Shown in pieces: positions 23,481 through 34,745 of a DNA stretch of 64,000 nucleotides. The notes beneath the pieces are model-generated. The model ran no database searches. It worked only from the letters and a program-made list of their open reading frames with translations, and was not told the DNA's origin. Position 1 is the stretch's first letter, and each line of letters begins with the position of its first letter. This DNA comes from Anaspis maculata (taxonomy: Eukaryota > Arthropoda > Insecta > Coleoptera > Scraptiidae). Made by a program: the position numbers and the translations under genes. The stretch is from NCBI GenBank assembly GCA_949128115.1, contig OX421961.1:127785050-127849049 (forward strand), read 5' to 3'.

Positions 23481-24185
23481 CACCTTGCGGTGTGTCTAAT
23501 AGGAAGCCTCACCCAAAAAAAAGGTCTTCGCAGCAATAAATCATTTTGGTACATTATTACAACAAGTAGCAAAGTCCTCACGGGGGTGAGTCTCATGAGC
23601 GCATTTTCGGAGTGCAGATGAGTGCACTGTTCACTGTAACCTGTAAACAGATTGTCTCGAAAGTACCACAAGAAATCATCAATTTTTATAAAGACACGAG
23701 TAGTCAATAATAAATTAAAACAACAGAATGACATCAACCAAAACTAAAAAATATCCTGAATGAGTGAGAATTATACCTATATCGATCACAAGCACAGAGC
23801 CAGAAGCAGCTTGTTGAACCACAACGCCGTGACTTCAGAATCGCATCCGCATATGAGTGCATAAGTATAGATTCGGCATAAAAATAGAGATATCTTCCTT
23901 GAGAATGAATCAATCAGGTTGATTTTTTCCACAAAAAAATTTCTTCATATCTTTCTGCATCTTTCGTTCGCTGGATGTATGCATGTATCTAGAACAGTTT
24001 GCAAGATTCCTCGATGTAGAAGTTTACACTGTAGCGTTAAAAACCAACAAATGTGGAATCGCGGGGCGAAACCTTTTCTTAAAAAAATTATATCTTCTAT
24101 TGCAATAAAGGAATCAAAATGATTCTTTCTCTTAAAATGTTTCCATCAATTTCCGCATATTTTGTTCGCTGCATGCTGATCTATC
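23481..24185. other. No feature seen
   Basis: AT-rich DNA between a LINE relic and a foldback element. Confidence 0.3.
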
Positions 24186-24973
24186 AGTCCAGTCAAATTA
24201 GGTTTTCATCCCGCATAAAATCATAGGGTTCCAATTTTTTCAGGAATGTGTAGAGGGTGGTCCCCTGAACAACAACTGGGCTAAAGTCCCTTCGATTTTA
24301 GGCGCCGCGGGGTGGGGAAGGGGGTGACAAATGTCAGTTTTGTCAGTTTTTGCCGTTTATCTCGAAAACGGTGCGTCGCACAAAAACTTTATACGAATCT
24401 AAATTAAAACTGATGGTATTCTCTTCAAAATGATGTATTCACGTTTCACCTGAGTGTTACTGATTTTGGGGTATGAGCCGTTGAATACAAAAATGGAATT
24501 ATGAATAAGGACACTGTCTGGTGCCAAAGGGATTTGTCTTGGTCTTGATTGGGATAAGGTAAAATTGATTCGTAGTTATCTCGGAAATTATTGAGTAGTG
24601 AGTAAGAAGAGGAAGCTTGACGAAATACTTTAAACGGCTCTACCACTTTTTTGAAAAATTTTCATATTCAACGGCTCATATCCCGAAATGGATAACACTT
24701 AGGTGAAACGTGGGTACCCCATTTGGAAGGGAATTTCATCAGCTTTAATTTTGATTGGTATGAATTTTCCGTGGACGCACCGTTTTCGAGATAAACGGCA
24801 AAAACTGACAAAACTGACATTTGTCACCCCCTCCCCCAACCCGCGGTGCCTAAAATCGAAGGGACTTCATTAGGCGTTGTTCAGGGAACCACCCTCTACA
24901 CATTCCTGAAAAAATTACAACCCTATGATTTAATGCACGATTGGCCGCCATTTTGGGTTAATTTGACTGGACT
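24186..24973. mobile_element. Foldback element, arms ~290-310 bp
   Basis: GTCCAGTCAAATTA near 24187 pairs with TAATTTGACTGGAC ending near 24973. Inside, AGGGTTCCAATTTTTTCAGG and GTAGAGGGTGGTCCCCTGAAC blocks pair with 24880-24930. The right arm has an extra GCACGATTGGCCGCCATTTT phrase. It is noncoding. Confidence 0.85.
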
Positions 24974-25186
24974 ATATGCTTTGCGTATGCGTAACGATAG
25001 TTGCTTAGCAGCACCATGTAAGTTCTGACAGTGGCGCGTCAAAGGGGTGATTGCTGTGTGCCATCAACAATGTGACTGACATTTGTTGACAAGAATTTTG
25101 GAGGTTTTCATCTACAATTTTTAAATTATTTAATTAATTGCATTTCCGGCAGGATTTACTTATAGCGGAGCAGTAATTATTGAAAA
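24974..25186. other. Spacer between two inverted-repeat elements
   Basis: Nothing recognisable. Confidence 0.3.
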
Positions 25187-25418
25187 TCCATAAGAATCGT
25201 GCACTTTGTGCCAAGTCTTTGAAATTTTGTATAGTCTTAGCTATGGTCTAAAGGTTTTAGGAAACCATCGCAAGCAACTTGTACGCGACCTCTGGTGGCC
25301 TGCTTGCGTTAAATCCAATATGGCCGCCATCTGTGCTGGTATTTTCAATGCTTTATGGCTTCTACGAGACATAAAATATGATTATGGATGTATTACCATA
25401 AAACCAGCATAGTATATA

Positions 25419-25779
25419 CCGAGCGTTCATTAATTAAATGGGTCAAGGGTGCCTGTGACTTTGAAAACATCTGTCGGAACTAGCATCGTTCATTTGATGT
25501 CTGTAATTTTTTGGTTATCGTAATTTGTCAAACCAGTCGCAGTTTTCGTTTTCGGAACATTTTAAATGTGGTTTTCACGGCAGGGCACAAAACCTACATG
25601 ATCGAGGACTATTTTCGAACTTGAAGTATTCTCGTGCACTTATGGCAGATCAGAGATCAATAAAATGGGACGTAGTTTGTCAAAGTTTGACAAATATATT
25701 ACAAAAGGATTACGCTAGTTTCGACAGACGTTTTTGAATTCATAGGCACCCTTGACCCATTTAATTTATGAACGCTCGG
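25419..25779. mobile_element. 361-bp MITE with TA flanks
   Basis: Arms CCGAGCGTTCATTAATTAAA, then TGGGTCAAGGGTGCC, pair with 25745-25779; TA lies on both sides. The loop is noncoding. It sits just inside the left arm of the composite element. Confidence 0.9.
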
Positions 25780-26770
25780 TAGATATGAGAATAATATAAG
25801 AATATAAAAAGTGTCCCAGGTTGAACTGAAGCATTTCTTTTTTGAATTAAAGGCGCAGTTTTTGGAAAATCGGAGGTTTACCTATCTCATACCTACTAAA
25901 GTAGAAACATGAGAATTAAGATAAAAAACAACATCTGACCAATGTACTCCTTGGTTATCTTAGCAAAGAGCTGTTTTTTTAGTGAACATTTCCATTCCAT
26001 TTTTGCAGATTTTGAGGTTCTCTTTCTTCAATAAGTCTCCGAATATTGTCTTTGAGCTCCATGACCATGATCGTTCAGGGATGGTTGAGATAGACTCTCT
26101 CTTGAACGTACCTCCATAAATATGGGAAACAACCTTATGGTGTAATTGTCTGCAAAAACGCCTATACCAAAGGGTTCAGAATGGATAAAATTCTTATCAA
26201 ACTTCAACAATAAACAAGACTTATTCAACTTCCTCTGCCAGAAATTTGCTGAACTGGTGCTTCGTATCAACTGTTGACCACAAAGGATAGTCAAGTGCTA
26301 AGCAACAAAACGAATGATATAATAATTATCAACCATTTCTCCAAGCCAGCAAGAAGAAGCAGACATCAGAATGATGTTGCACTTGCAACACGCAGCAAAG
26401 CAAGGACATACCAAAGCGTGCCTTGCCACAGTGGACACAGACGTGGTTGTTCTGGCTATCTATCACTTCACACTGTTGAATATGTCAGAGCTATGGATAG
26501 CTTTTGGTTCGGGAAAGACCTTTGGAGAGATTCCAATCCATCACATTTGTCAACAGCTTGGACCTGAACGCTCCGAAGCCCTTCTCTTCTTTCATGCATC
26601 TACGGGGTGTGATGTATCATCATCGACGTTTGGAATTGGTGAAAAGACGACATGGAATGCATGGGGTGCTCATCCTGAGGTCACTGACACGTTCATTAAC
26701 ATCACAAATACACCGAGTAGTTTCATGTTGGAATCACAGCACATGTCTTATCTCGAGTCTCATCTTGAAC

Positions 26771-27010
26771 CGAGGGGTAAACTACTGACGTAATTTTTGT
26801 ACACCGATTTCCAATGATTTTTCAAATGCCAGCATTGATTTCCAAAGATTTCCAAAGATTTCCAATGATTTCCAATGATTCCCAGACGATTTCCAGATGA
26901 TTTCCAAACGATTTCCAAATGACTTCCAGTGATTTCCAAATGATTTCCAAATGATCTCCAATGATTTCCATGAAAATGTACACCAGACTTCCAAGGTGGT
27001 TCACCCCTCG
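26771..27010. mobile_element. 240-bp hAT-like insertion with 8-bp target duplication
   Basis: TCTTGAAC is present directly on both sides (26763-26770 and 27011-27018). The ends are inverted: CGAGGGGTAAAC and GGTTCACCCCTCG. Removing the insert and one duplication restores the frame CAT CTT GAA CGC TTT across the junction. An 8-bp duplication fits hAT-type transposition, though the TIR differs from the usual CAGGG start. The interior is a minisatellite. Confidence 0.85.
26812..26972. repeat. GATTTCCAAA-type minisatellite inside the hAT-like element
   Basis: About 14 copies of a 10-12-bp unit (GATTTCCAAT/GATTTCCAAA, occasionally GACGATTTCCAGAT). It gives spurious Trp-Lys-Ser repeat ORFs on the minus strand. 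Confidence 0.9.
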
Positions 27011-27309
27011 TCTTGAACGCTTTACAGTTCTGATGTACAACAAAAACTGTGGTAAAAATTCAGTCAATGATACAAAGAAGTTGATGGATACCCAAGGCCT
27101 GAAGTCTCTTGAACTATCACCATCACAACATGCTTTATTTCAGCATAAACGGCGAGCTCTGCTCACTACCGCATTCATTTGAAAGGTGTTGCTGTCCAGG
27201 GCGCCTGATATTCCTGGTTACAGTAAATTTGGTTGTGAATGGAATGACAGAACCAAAGAATGGGTACCCTACTGGACTGATCTCCCAGATGCAAGCCACA
27301 GATATTTGT

Positions 27310-28240
27310 CAAGACAACAGAAGAACATCACTCTTGAGCAACCTCAATATCAATATAAATGGAGAGTCTCTCGGATTCTCGGACATCGCAAAATGCTTGG
27401 GTGTGCCCTTAGATCCCCAATTGAAGTTCCGTAGCCATGTTATTGCCTTGTTAAAAAAAACCTACTTTCGGGTAAAAATGTTGTATGGAAGTAAGAGCGT
27501 GTTGAATTTTAAAACTCGGAAAAAGTTGTGTGAGTTACTTGTATTTCCGATTCTCCACTATTGTGTTACAGTCTATTATCCATTTTTAGATCTGGTTACC
27601 AAGAGTCGAGTTCAGATGGTGCAAAACACCTGCTGCAGATTTGTTTGCAATCTCCGAAAGTATGATCATATATCCCTTGCGTTCCGTCGCCTTTGTTGGA
27701 TGAATGTGGATGAAACATTTAGATTTCACTTGCTCGTTTTCGTTCACCGTTTGATACTCACCTCAGCCCCGACCTACCTCCGCAAAAAGTTAACTTTTCG
27801 AAGTGTGCTGCATGACCGAGACATTCGCTTCGGCAACACTCTTTCTATGCCCAGACATCAGACGGCTATGTTTCGGAAATCTTTTTCATTCAATGCTGTT
27901 AGGTTGTACAACTCACTTGGGGCGGAGAGCAAACTGCTTAATGTCAAGAACTTTAGAGGGTACGTAAAGGCAAGGATTCTGTCGGAACGGGCAACATGAC
28001 AGACTCGACTACTGCCAGTTTAAGTTTCAAACGATTTCAATTTTTCTTTTTTATTGAAATGTACCTATATTATTAGCAGAGTTATTAGCTAACATAGTTT
28101 TATTTTGTATTTTCTATTTAGTTATCTATATGTATTCACCAGAATTTGCGTTTTGTTTTTTACTTGGTTAAGTGTCAGAATAGCTTTAAGCTAAACTTCG
28201 CCAAATAAAGCCGTATTATTATTATTATTATTATTATTAT
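27310..28240 (+). mobile_element. 5'-truncated LINE inserted in the EEADIR/CXC gene
   Basis: The open frame to 27999 encodes the end of a LINE RT protein: NLNININGESLGFSD, CLGVPLDPQLKFRSHV, LLVFPILHYCVTVYYPFL, VQMVQNTCCRFVCNLR, FSFNAVRLYNSL. The K-CLGV-D-H thumb motif and the VQNxxxR segment are typical of non-LTR ORF2 C-termini. A 3' UTR follows, with AATAAA near 28204 and a TTA-repeat tail (28215-28240). Only the last ~220 codons are present. The frame is intact over that length, so the insertion is fairly young. The left junction is approximate. Confidence 0.85.
28215..28240. repeat. TTA microsatellite (LINE tail)
   Basis: About eight TTA units directly downstream of the LINE polyadenylation-like signal. 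Confidence 0.9.
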
Positions 28241-28778
28241 ATTCATTACTACTCAATTGTGGTTGTTTGGTGTCATGCACAGGCAGACGTAAATGTTATC
28301 GAGCCGGGACTCGCTCAAGTCCAATATGCAAGTGTCAAGAAGGTTGCACAAACAGCTGCAAGTATCATATCTTAATGTAAAGCTTGTCAGATTTTATCGT
28401 ATTTGTGTCCACCGTTCATGTTTCTCTATATTTTGTAATTACACGAGATTTGTATAAAAAAATTCTCTTCACCTTGCATCTTCGTGTCTGATCTGTCATA
28501 TCAAAGCACTTAATGACCTTGAAATTGATTTTTAAACACAAATAAGACTTTAGAAATGGACCTCTCGCATATTGAAACCTATAAAAAATGGTATTACTCA
28601 AGATTTTGTGTCTATAGAAGCTAGTAAAAGCACAGATGACGGCCATATTGGATTTAACGCAAACAGGCCACTAGAGGTCGCGCACAAGTTGCTTGCGATG
28701 GTTTCCTAAAACCTTAAGACCATACCTAAGACCATACCAAATTTCAAAGACTTGGCACAAAGTGCACGATTGTTATGG

Positions 28779-29690
28779 ATTCCCCCCAAGCTATTAGGCA
28801 GGATTGCCATTCCATGGTTGCACATATTTTCTTGATACATAGATGATAGTCTCTACACATAACTCGATAGGGGTACTAAACATGCGTCCGTCTCCCGGAC
28901 TATCATATAGCTTATTTATGACGACTTCCACAGCCACTGGTCAATTGTTTTCTATTGAAACATCACAGGAGAATATTCATCGCGATATGAATCCAAAAGT
29001 CGTCGAAAAACAGCAAACAGATCAAGTTTCTTCCAAGAGTACTTTGAGAATTTCTGAATGCAAGATATTTTTAATAAAATTCAGGAGAAGGTTGTGTCAG
29101 GGAACATTGAGACGACTTTGTAGCTGAAGAGAATCAGAGAGAAAAGTAAGAACGGTGTTTGTGTGGGAGAAAGCTCGAGTGGCCACCACCAAGAGCGTGA
29201 AAGGGCCTAGCTTGCGACAGCATTAGGGCCCGAAAGAGCCAAGTACCCGTAGGAGGTGTTCAAGCCCTTTGAAGTTTTCCCTTGGCCAGCTGCGGTAACG
29301 CAGAAGCGTCAACAACAGAGGAGTTCAAACGAGGTGAGCTGGCCTGGAAATACTGAAAATGTGTACGAAATGTAGAAACTATCTGTTACTTTTACGAGAA
29401 ACATGGTGACAATGAGAGCTGTGACAAGGGCTAGAGCTTGTGAAAGTTTATTGGGGAGGTATTTGTAATCTTACGAAGACAGTTTGATATACAGTACGAG
29501 TATGTTCTACGAGTATCTAATATGGTCAATTTCGTTAGAACTATGGACACATTTTTTTTAACGACCGAGGTGACTGCTCTGATAAGCTGTCCAGAAACCG
29601 CACATGATGCAACACGGCAAACAAAGAACCGTTTCACGGCCATCGGCGTTTGGCCAAATTACCTCCTCTGTATCAGCAAAAATGGCGAAG
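28779..29690. other. No gene recognised
   Basis: One ORF of 94 codons (28843-29127) has no motif. 29140-29350 is GC-richer and may be retroelement untranslated sequence. Confidence 0.3.
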
Positions 29691-31281
29691 CCTGAATTTT
29701 TTTCCATTGTAATTCGAACGGCTCCACGTCAAATTATAAGCTTCAACGGCGAGCATTTTTTTGATTGATGTAAATTCAGTCTCTGCTATGCGTGAAAATT
29801 CGCTTGGTTTTGCCCGCGCGACAGGACCTCTCGCATCAAATTTCACACAAAACAGGATTTTCAAAGGGATTCCAATTACCTACGCCTGGAGGGAAACTGA
29901 CGGTGATATTTTGTGTATACTACCCACCTACCGAAACAGAACGTTGCGCTGCTGAGCCTGAAGCGTTAATTGTCTTTGTGGATTTGTGAAAAATTGCGCA
30001 ACGCGACTCGATGAAAAACATCGAACCGGGTCCTCCTCACCTCTAAGACCGGCCGCTAATTGCCGGATTTTTTAATTAGTACCTAGTTGCAGTGTTTTGC
30101 AGCCGCAAATGTTGTTGCTTTCTCTTCGATATTATATGCTGGTCCTGATGTGGCCGAATTAATAAATTAATTAGTGCAGTGGGTAATTATTGATGATGGA
30201 TGATGGAACGGATTTTCTGTAATATTAGGTTTGTCGTGGCATAAATCATAGGCGATCCGACCTTCGATTTGTTGCAAATAATTAGATAAACAAAGCATCA
30301 ATCATGTTTTAAATTATTTAACGCTGCTTTTTGCGTCTCCATTGTTCGATGCATTACGTATTTTATTGATTACCCAGGCAGCCGGCAATAGCTGGGTATG
30401 TCTTGTTTACCAATCACATTTCAAACCGATTCCATTACTGGACATGGTGATGTACCGAAAAGCTCAATCAACTCGACTGGATTTTGGGCACCTACCTACC
30501 CAGTCTAAATTTAGATCTCCTTGACAGACAAACAAGCAGAAAAAAAACACTTTGATGGATGTGTTACATTTTTGGCATTGCGTTTATGCACACTTAATGG
30601 CAATAGAAAGTTGCACTCGATTCAACCAGCCGGTTCATGTGCTCTTATTATGATTGTTTCAAATGTATTTTTTGTTGTTGGTGATCAACCGACGATCTAA
30701 AACGATGTTTGCGGTGGTAATGTGCGGGGTCGCGCGCTGATTTCGGGTTCAAGACTCGGTTCAAACCCACTTCGGAGTTGTTTGGCACAGCAGCATACAT
30801 TTGGCTTATTAAATTGGGGGGAAAACTTTCGCATCCATGCAGGAGTAGAGGGAAATAAACGCAGCGAAGTTTCGTGCAAGTTTTCGCGTATTTGCATAAA
30901 TACACATCCGCGAAATGCATTTTGCAAAGTTACGGCTGCGCTTCCTCACGGAAGGCAATTTGTGCAGGAACACGGCAAAAATATTGCACGTCGGGCTTTC
31001 CCATCAGCCCGTGAGTTATAAGCACGAAGTTTACGATCCTTATTGCAACGCAACGTATTGGGTGGGGTACGTCCACAGAGTGGTAAGCCCAAAGAACGGC
31101 TTCATTCCTCCTTTCGGTGGTAGCCTCTTCGACTTCTCAGTTCTCTACAATATCCAAAGCCTACCGCTTGTGAAATCCAACCCGCCACCCCGCTGCTGGG
31201 TTGATCACATGCCTTCGCTGGCTAGCAGCTGCATGTTTCTTTTGCTTTTCTATCCTCTTCGTAGCAAGCTACGTGCGTCCA
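29691..31281. other. Non-repetitive stretch with many TAAT motifs
   Basis: 29690-30340 is rich in TAATTA/AATTAAT clusters (for example around 30060-30080 and 30155-30195). 30650-31270 is more balanced in composition. No gene motif and no repeat partner. It is a candidate intronic regulatory region by composition only. Confidence 0.3.
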
Positions 31282-31282
31282 G

Positions 31283-31338
<56 letters not shown>

Positions 31339-31349
31339 AATAAATAATA
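31282..31349. repeat. AAAT microsatellite (LINE tail)
   Basis: About 15 TAAA units followed by TAATAATAAATAATAATA. It lies at the 3' side of the minus-strand LINE and is likely its tail repeat. Confidence 0.9.
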
Positions 31350-32045
31350 ATATTTCTTGATCCCGTTTTGGACATCACAACAAATGTATAGGGACAAGTC
31401 ATATAAACAATATAATTGCAGATGTGGGTAAGTGGATGGCATCCAAGCAAAATGTAAAAATTCAAAACCAAACAGCAGACAAACACAGTGCAAACTTAAC
31501 AATAAAAAATAACTATGATAAAACCAAATCTAACGACAGAAATCAGGATCTGCCAACATTTCTGCGTGACTGTAATAGGCTGCACCCAGAAGCCGTGTCC
31601 TTAATATTGCTTTGAATTCACGCAAATTGAGACGTCTGATTGACTCCGGCAGTTTGTTGTACAACTTGATGCCAACGTACAAAGGGCTCCTTTCATAATG
31701 CGTCAACCTATGCCCAGGGACCTCCAATGTCGAAACACTTCGCGTCTCATAGGTGTGATGTCTGCCCAAAAGATTGAAGTCTTTACCATGTTTCTTGATG
31801 TAGCACAATACCTGATACGCAAATATACCAGGGATAGTCATGATTTGCATGCTCTCAAAAATCCCCCTGCAGCTCTGTCGCGGACTCATTTTTAAAATTG
31901 CACGTAATGCCCTCTTCTGCATCCCGAGAATCCTTGATATTCCGGCGGATGCACCCCACACCAGAGTACCGTAGGAAACAACAGAGTGAAAATAGGCACA
32001 ATAATACAACTTCAGCACATGAACATCAACAAAAGTTGGGTATGG
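31350..32045 (-). pseudogene. 5'-truncated LINE, ORF2 C-terminus
   Basis: The minus-strand frame 32018-31530 (162 codons) reads KLYYCAYFHSVVSYGTLVWG, GISRILGMQKRALRAIL, FAYQVLCYIK, SPLYVGIKLYNKLPESIRRL and FKAILRTRLL. This order, YGxxxWG, then LxxxQKRALR, then G.KLYNxLPxxIR, is the C-terminal segment after the RT palm in CR1/Jockey-like LINEs. A stop ends the frame and the 3' UTR runs to the AAAT tail. A frameshift near 32020 precedes the open frame. The endonuclease and palm domains are absent. Confidence 0.85.
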
Positions 32046-32204
32046 GTAATTTCAAATCGCGCGCCATTTGCCTTCTAGCCCAGCGCTGCCAACCGTCGCC
32101 ATCTTGACCTGACGTCTGTCTCCAGTGTCACCTGTGGAGACATGGTGGAGACCGCACATAAAACTCAATTCCAGGCAGCGGCCCCCTCGTAGTTTCCATT
32201 CGTA

Positions 32205-32635
32205 ATACGCTCAATTAGTGATGACGTCAAAAGTTATGCTGGGTCAGGGTTTTGTATGGAAACAATCTCTGCTAAGTTGGCAGCACTTACTGTCACTCCT
32301 GATATTCTCCCCTCTACCCCTTCCCACACCCTCCACTGCAGGACTGCAGCTGTCAAACAAATAGTAAAATGTGCATTTTACCAGCATTCCCACCCTCGAA
32401 GGCCCATTTGGTTACGAAACACCCTACAGGAGGGTCGTTGTACTTACCTCTGAACGGTTGATAAACATAAATAAATCACAATACGCAAATATTTTATTAG
32501 CTGTCACTTTGACAAGAAGTCTTGCCAACTTACGTGTTCGTTGTTTTCATAGAGAACCTTGACCTAGGCATCTATGACCTAGGCCACGTTTTGACACTAA
32601 TTGAGCGGCCACACCGTAACACTAATTGAGCGTAT
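32205..32635. mobile_element. 431-bp element with 16-bp perfect TIRs
   Basis: ATACGCTCAATTAGTG at 32205-32220 and its exact complement at 32620-32635. A further copy of CACTAATTGAGCG lies at about 32594-32606. It is noncoding. Confidence 0.75.
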
Positions 32636-32918
32636 CAAGTGACGCCGCCTGTATGACACCTCGGCGTAGCTCTGGAATCCATAGATTCGGTGGCATCCCG
32701 AGCAAGACCAACACCACGGCATTTTCTCCGGCGAGCCAGAGCTGACCATCCAAGTGGAAGGCAGCGTTCAGCTCTGACGGTGGTGGCATGGACAGGTCGT
32801 TCGTCCCAAGCTGGACCCTTTTCAAGGACCATCGCACGACCCAAATTTAGGAATCCTGCCCGCCACATCCTTATTCCCCAACCGATTTTTTCAAATTTAG
32901 CATCAATGGCTAGCCAAT

Positions 32919-33194
32919 AGACCATTTCCTCATGACGTCACACGCACGTGTCGAACGGCTGATTCGGGGCAACGTCAACATGATGTCATCTATACGTGTC
33001 AGTTTGTCAGAACTTTGTGTCACCAGTGACTCTCACACACCGACACCGACTACCAGATTTACATATTACCAATCCGATTGACGCACATGACTGACGTAGT
33101 CCACGTGCTCCGTGACAGATAACGCACATCTGACTGACGTTGCCCCGAATCAGCTGTTCAAGACGGAGCTGCGTGACGTCAGTGGAAATGGTCT
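32919..33194. mobile_element. MITE with palindromic GACGTCA-rich ends
   Basis: GACCATTTCC and GGAAATGGTC ends, followed inside by ATGACGTCAC and GTGACGTCAG, and by CTGATTCGGGGCAACGTCA with its complement. The empty site is kept in the opposite arm at 34400-34420. Confidence 0.8.
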
Positions 33195-33222
33195 TTTGGA
33201 CAGGCTACCATTTTCATATGAT

Positions 33223-33939
33223 TATCGCCCACATACCAAATCCAACCTATCAGAACAACCGAATGAGACCCACGTGACCCGGTTTAAGCTATCGATTATT
33301 GCACACTAGCAGGTGATTAATGCACACTAGGTAACAGCACCGGATTGAAATATTTTTCCGGCCCACGACTAATATGAAATTGAAACGACTGTATTTATAC
33401 TTGTTTGGATTAAAAATTTTAGTACTGATGCGTTTAAACAGTCTTCCACTTTCTAAAATACAATTTCACAACCTATTAGACTTCGTTTCAGCATTGTTAC
33501 CAGCAATGAGGCTCCTTCCTTAATCCGCGACTGTGCACTCTCTTTTCATGCTCTGTCAACAAACTGTTAGTGACATTTAGCTTTCAGCTCTACCAGTCTA
33601 CCGCCCATGTGAACCACTGTGTTGTGAACTACCACTCATGGCAAGATAATTAATACTATTTATATTTAGCCAAGCAGAATCAGCTTGATTTTGTAGTGAG
33701 TTTTACAAGTGTATTCAATTATTAGAAAAAGAAAAAAGAAACATTTTTACCCTTCTCTGAAATTGATTTTTTTTTCAACAAGGCATGCTTTGAAATTGAC
33801 AGTTCTACTATACAATGACACATTGGACCTACTATTCCTACTAGTAGTCTATTTGGGCGATAATCTGCTTAATTCAACTCGTGCTTTGTTTTATTCAAGT
33901 GAAATGTTTTAAATTCCTCAAACAAACTATCAATCACTC
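33223..33939. other. No feature seen
   Basis: AT-rich DNA without recognisable content. Confidence 0.3.
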
Positions 33940-34009
33940 GAAAAGTAGACCCGATATTATCGTGGACAAAATCCCTTGACGTAGTCAGATAATATCGGGT
34001 CTACTTTTC
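33940..34009. mobile_element. 70-bp palindrome, minimal MITE
   Basis: GAAAAGTAGACCCGATATTA and its complement, 21 bp each and exact, around a 28-bp loop. Very short for an insertion, but the perfect arms suggest recent origin or a structured element. Confidence 0.7.
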
Positions 34010-34195
34010 CCTCATGATTAAAAGTTGTTTTCGGGTTATAACGATTCAAATGAAAACACACTACGCACTTGTTATATTACTATTGATTATATGGCCGACA
34101 TGTCAATTTCAAGATGACGGGAACTATTGAAAATGGGCCTTATTCGTCCTTGTTCGCATAGAAAAACGGAAAGTAGGCTTCGCTTCAGCTCGCAA

Positions 34196-34745
34196 TAGCT
34201 CCTCAGCAGATGACCCGATTTGATTGGTTGCGGCCTTGGATTGTCGAGGAAAGTCTTATCCTTCATAATACTTCATTGGTTTTGACTTACTGCTAAATTT
34301 TAGTAAAAAGCAACTAGGACAAAAAAAGATCCATTTTTAATTGCTTCCGCCATCTCCCATTTGGACATGTCGGCCGTTTTCTCATATGAAAATGGTGGCC
34401 TGTCCAATTGGCTAGCCATTGATACCAATTTTGAGAAAATCGGTTGGGAAATAAGCATCTGGCGGCTTGGCGGGCAGAATATCTGTATTTGGGACAAATA
34501 GCTTCTTAGCAGCTGACCCGATTTGAATGGTTGCGGTCTTGAATTGACAAGGATGGTCTATTCTTCCATAATACATTATTGGTTTTGACTTTCTGGCAAC
34601 GTTTAATAAAAAGCAACGAGAACAAAAGAAAGCCAATTTTCAATTATTTCTGCCACCTTGAATTTTGATATGTCGGCAATTTTGGAAAAGGAGATGATAG
34701 CCTATTTAATTGACTAGCCAATGCTGAAAAGCTAGGTTAAATCGG
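34196..34745. repeat. Tandem duplication, ~303-bp unit
   Basis: Unit 1 (34196-34500) and unit 2 (34501-34745) share GACCCGATTTGAWTGGTTGC, ATTGGTTTTGACTT, TAAAAAGCAAC, a TGTCGGC block, GACTAGCCAATG/GGCTAGCCATTG, and end near AAATCGG. Confidence 0.85.

Larger units (their letters stand above)
26155..28380 (+). pseudogene. Broken gene of an uncharacterised EEADIR / CXC-tailed family
   Basis: Ordered pieces read in one direction: NNKQDLFNFLCQKFAEL (near 26205), a shift to SQVLSNKTNDIIIINHFS, a shift back to QQEEADIRMMLHLQHAAKQG, VDTDVVVLAI, FHASTGCDVSSSTFGIG, then across an insertion HLERFTVLMYN, SPSQHALFQHKRRA, a TGA at 27180-27182, EWVPYWTDLPDAS, and across a LINE a Cys-rich end NCGCLVSCTGRRKC (28252-28380, stop TAA). 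From memory, this series matches a widespread repeat-associated family of unknown function in invertebrate genomes, some members annotated as CXC-domain proteins. VDTDVVVL is reminiscent of PIN/FEN-like nuclease cores, but I cannot show nuclease function. Four lesions make it nonfunctional. Confidence 0.75.
25187..28778. mobile_element. Composite element: inverted repeats enclosing a broken gene
   Basis: About 185 bp at 25187-25374 (ATCGTGCACTTTGTGCCAAG, then TTTAGGAAACCATCGCAAGC) is matched in reverse complement at 28610-28778. Between the arms lie a 361-bp MITE, the broken EEADIR/CXC gene, a 240-bp hAT-like element and a LINE. Without those insertions the unit would be about 2 kb. That the arms and the gene belong to one element is inference from position. 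Confidence 0.6.
32840..34494. mobile_element. Inverted-repeat pair with nested MITE
   Basis: 32840-32918 plus 33195-33222 (CCAACCGATTTTTTCAAA, CATCAATGGCTAGCCAAT, GACAGGCTACCATTTTCAT) is the reverse complement of 34383-34494. The left arm is split by a MITE and the right arm is not. Whether this is one element or two copies in opposite orientation is open, because the right copy is part of a tandem repeat. Confidence 0.7.

Noticed and set aside
26782..27067. Trp-Lys-Ser-Leu repeat proteins on the minus strand
   Set aside because: Translations of the GATTTCCAAA minisatellite inside the 240-bp insertion.
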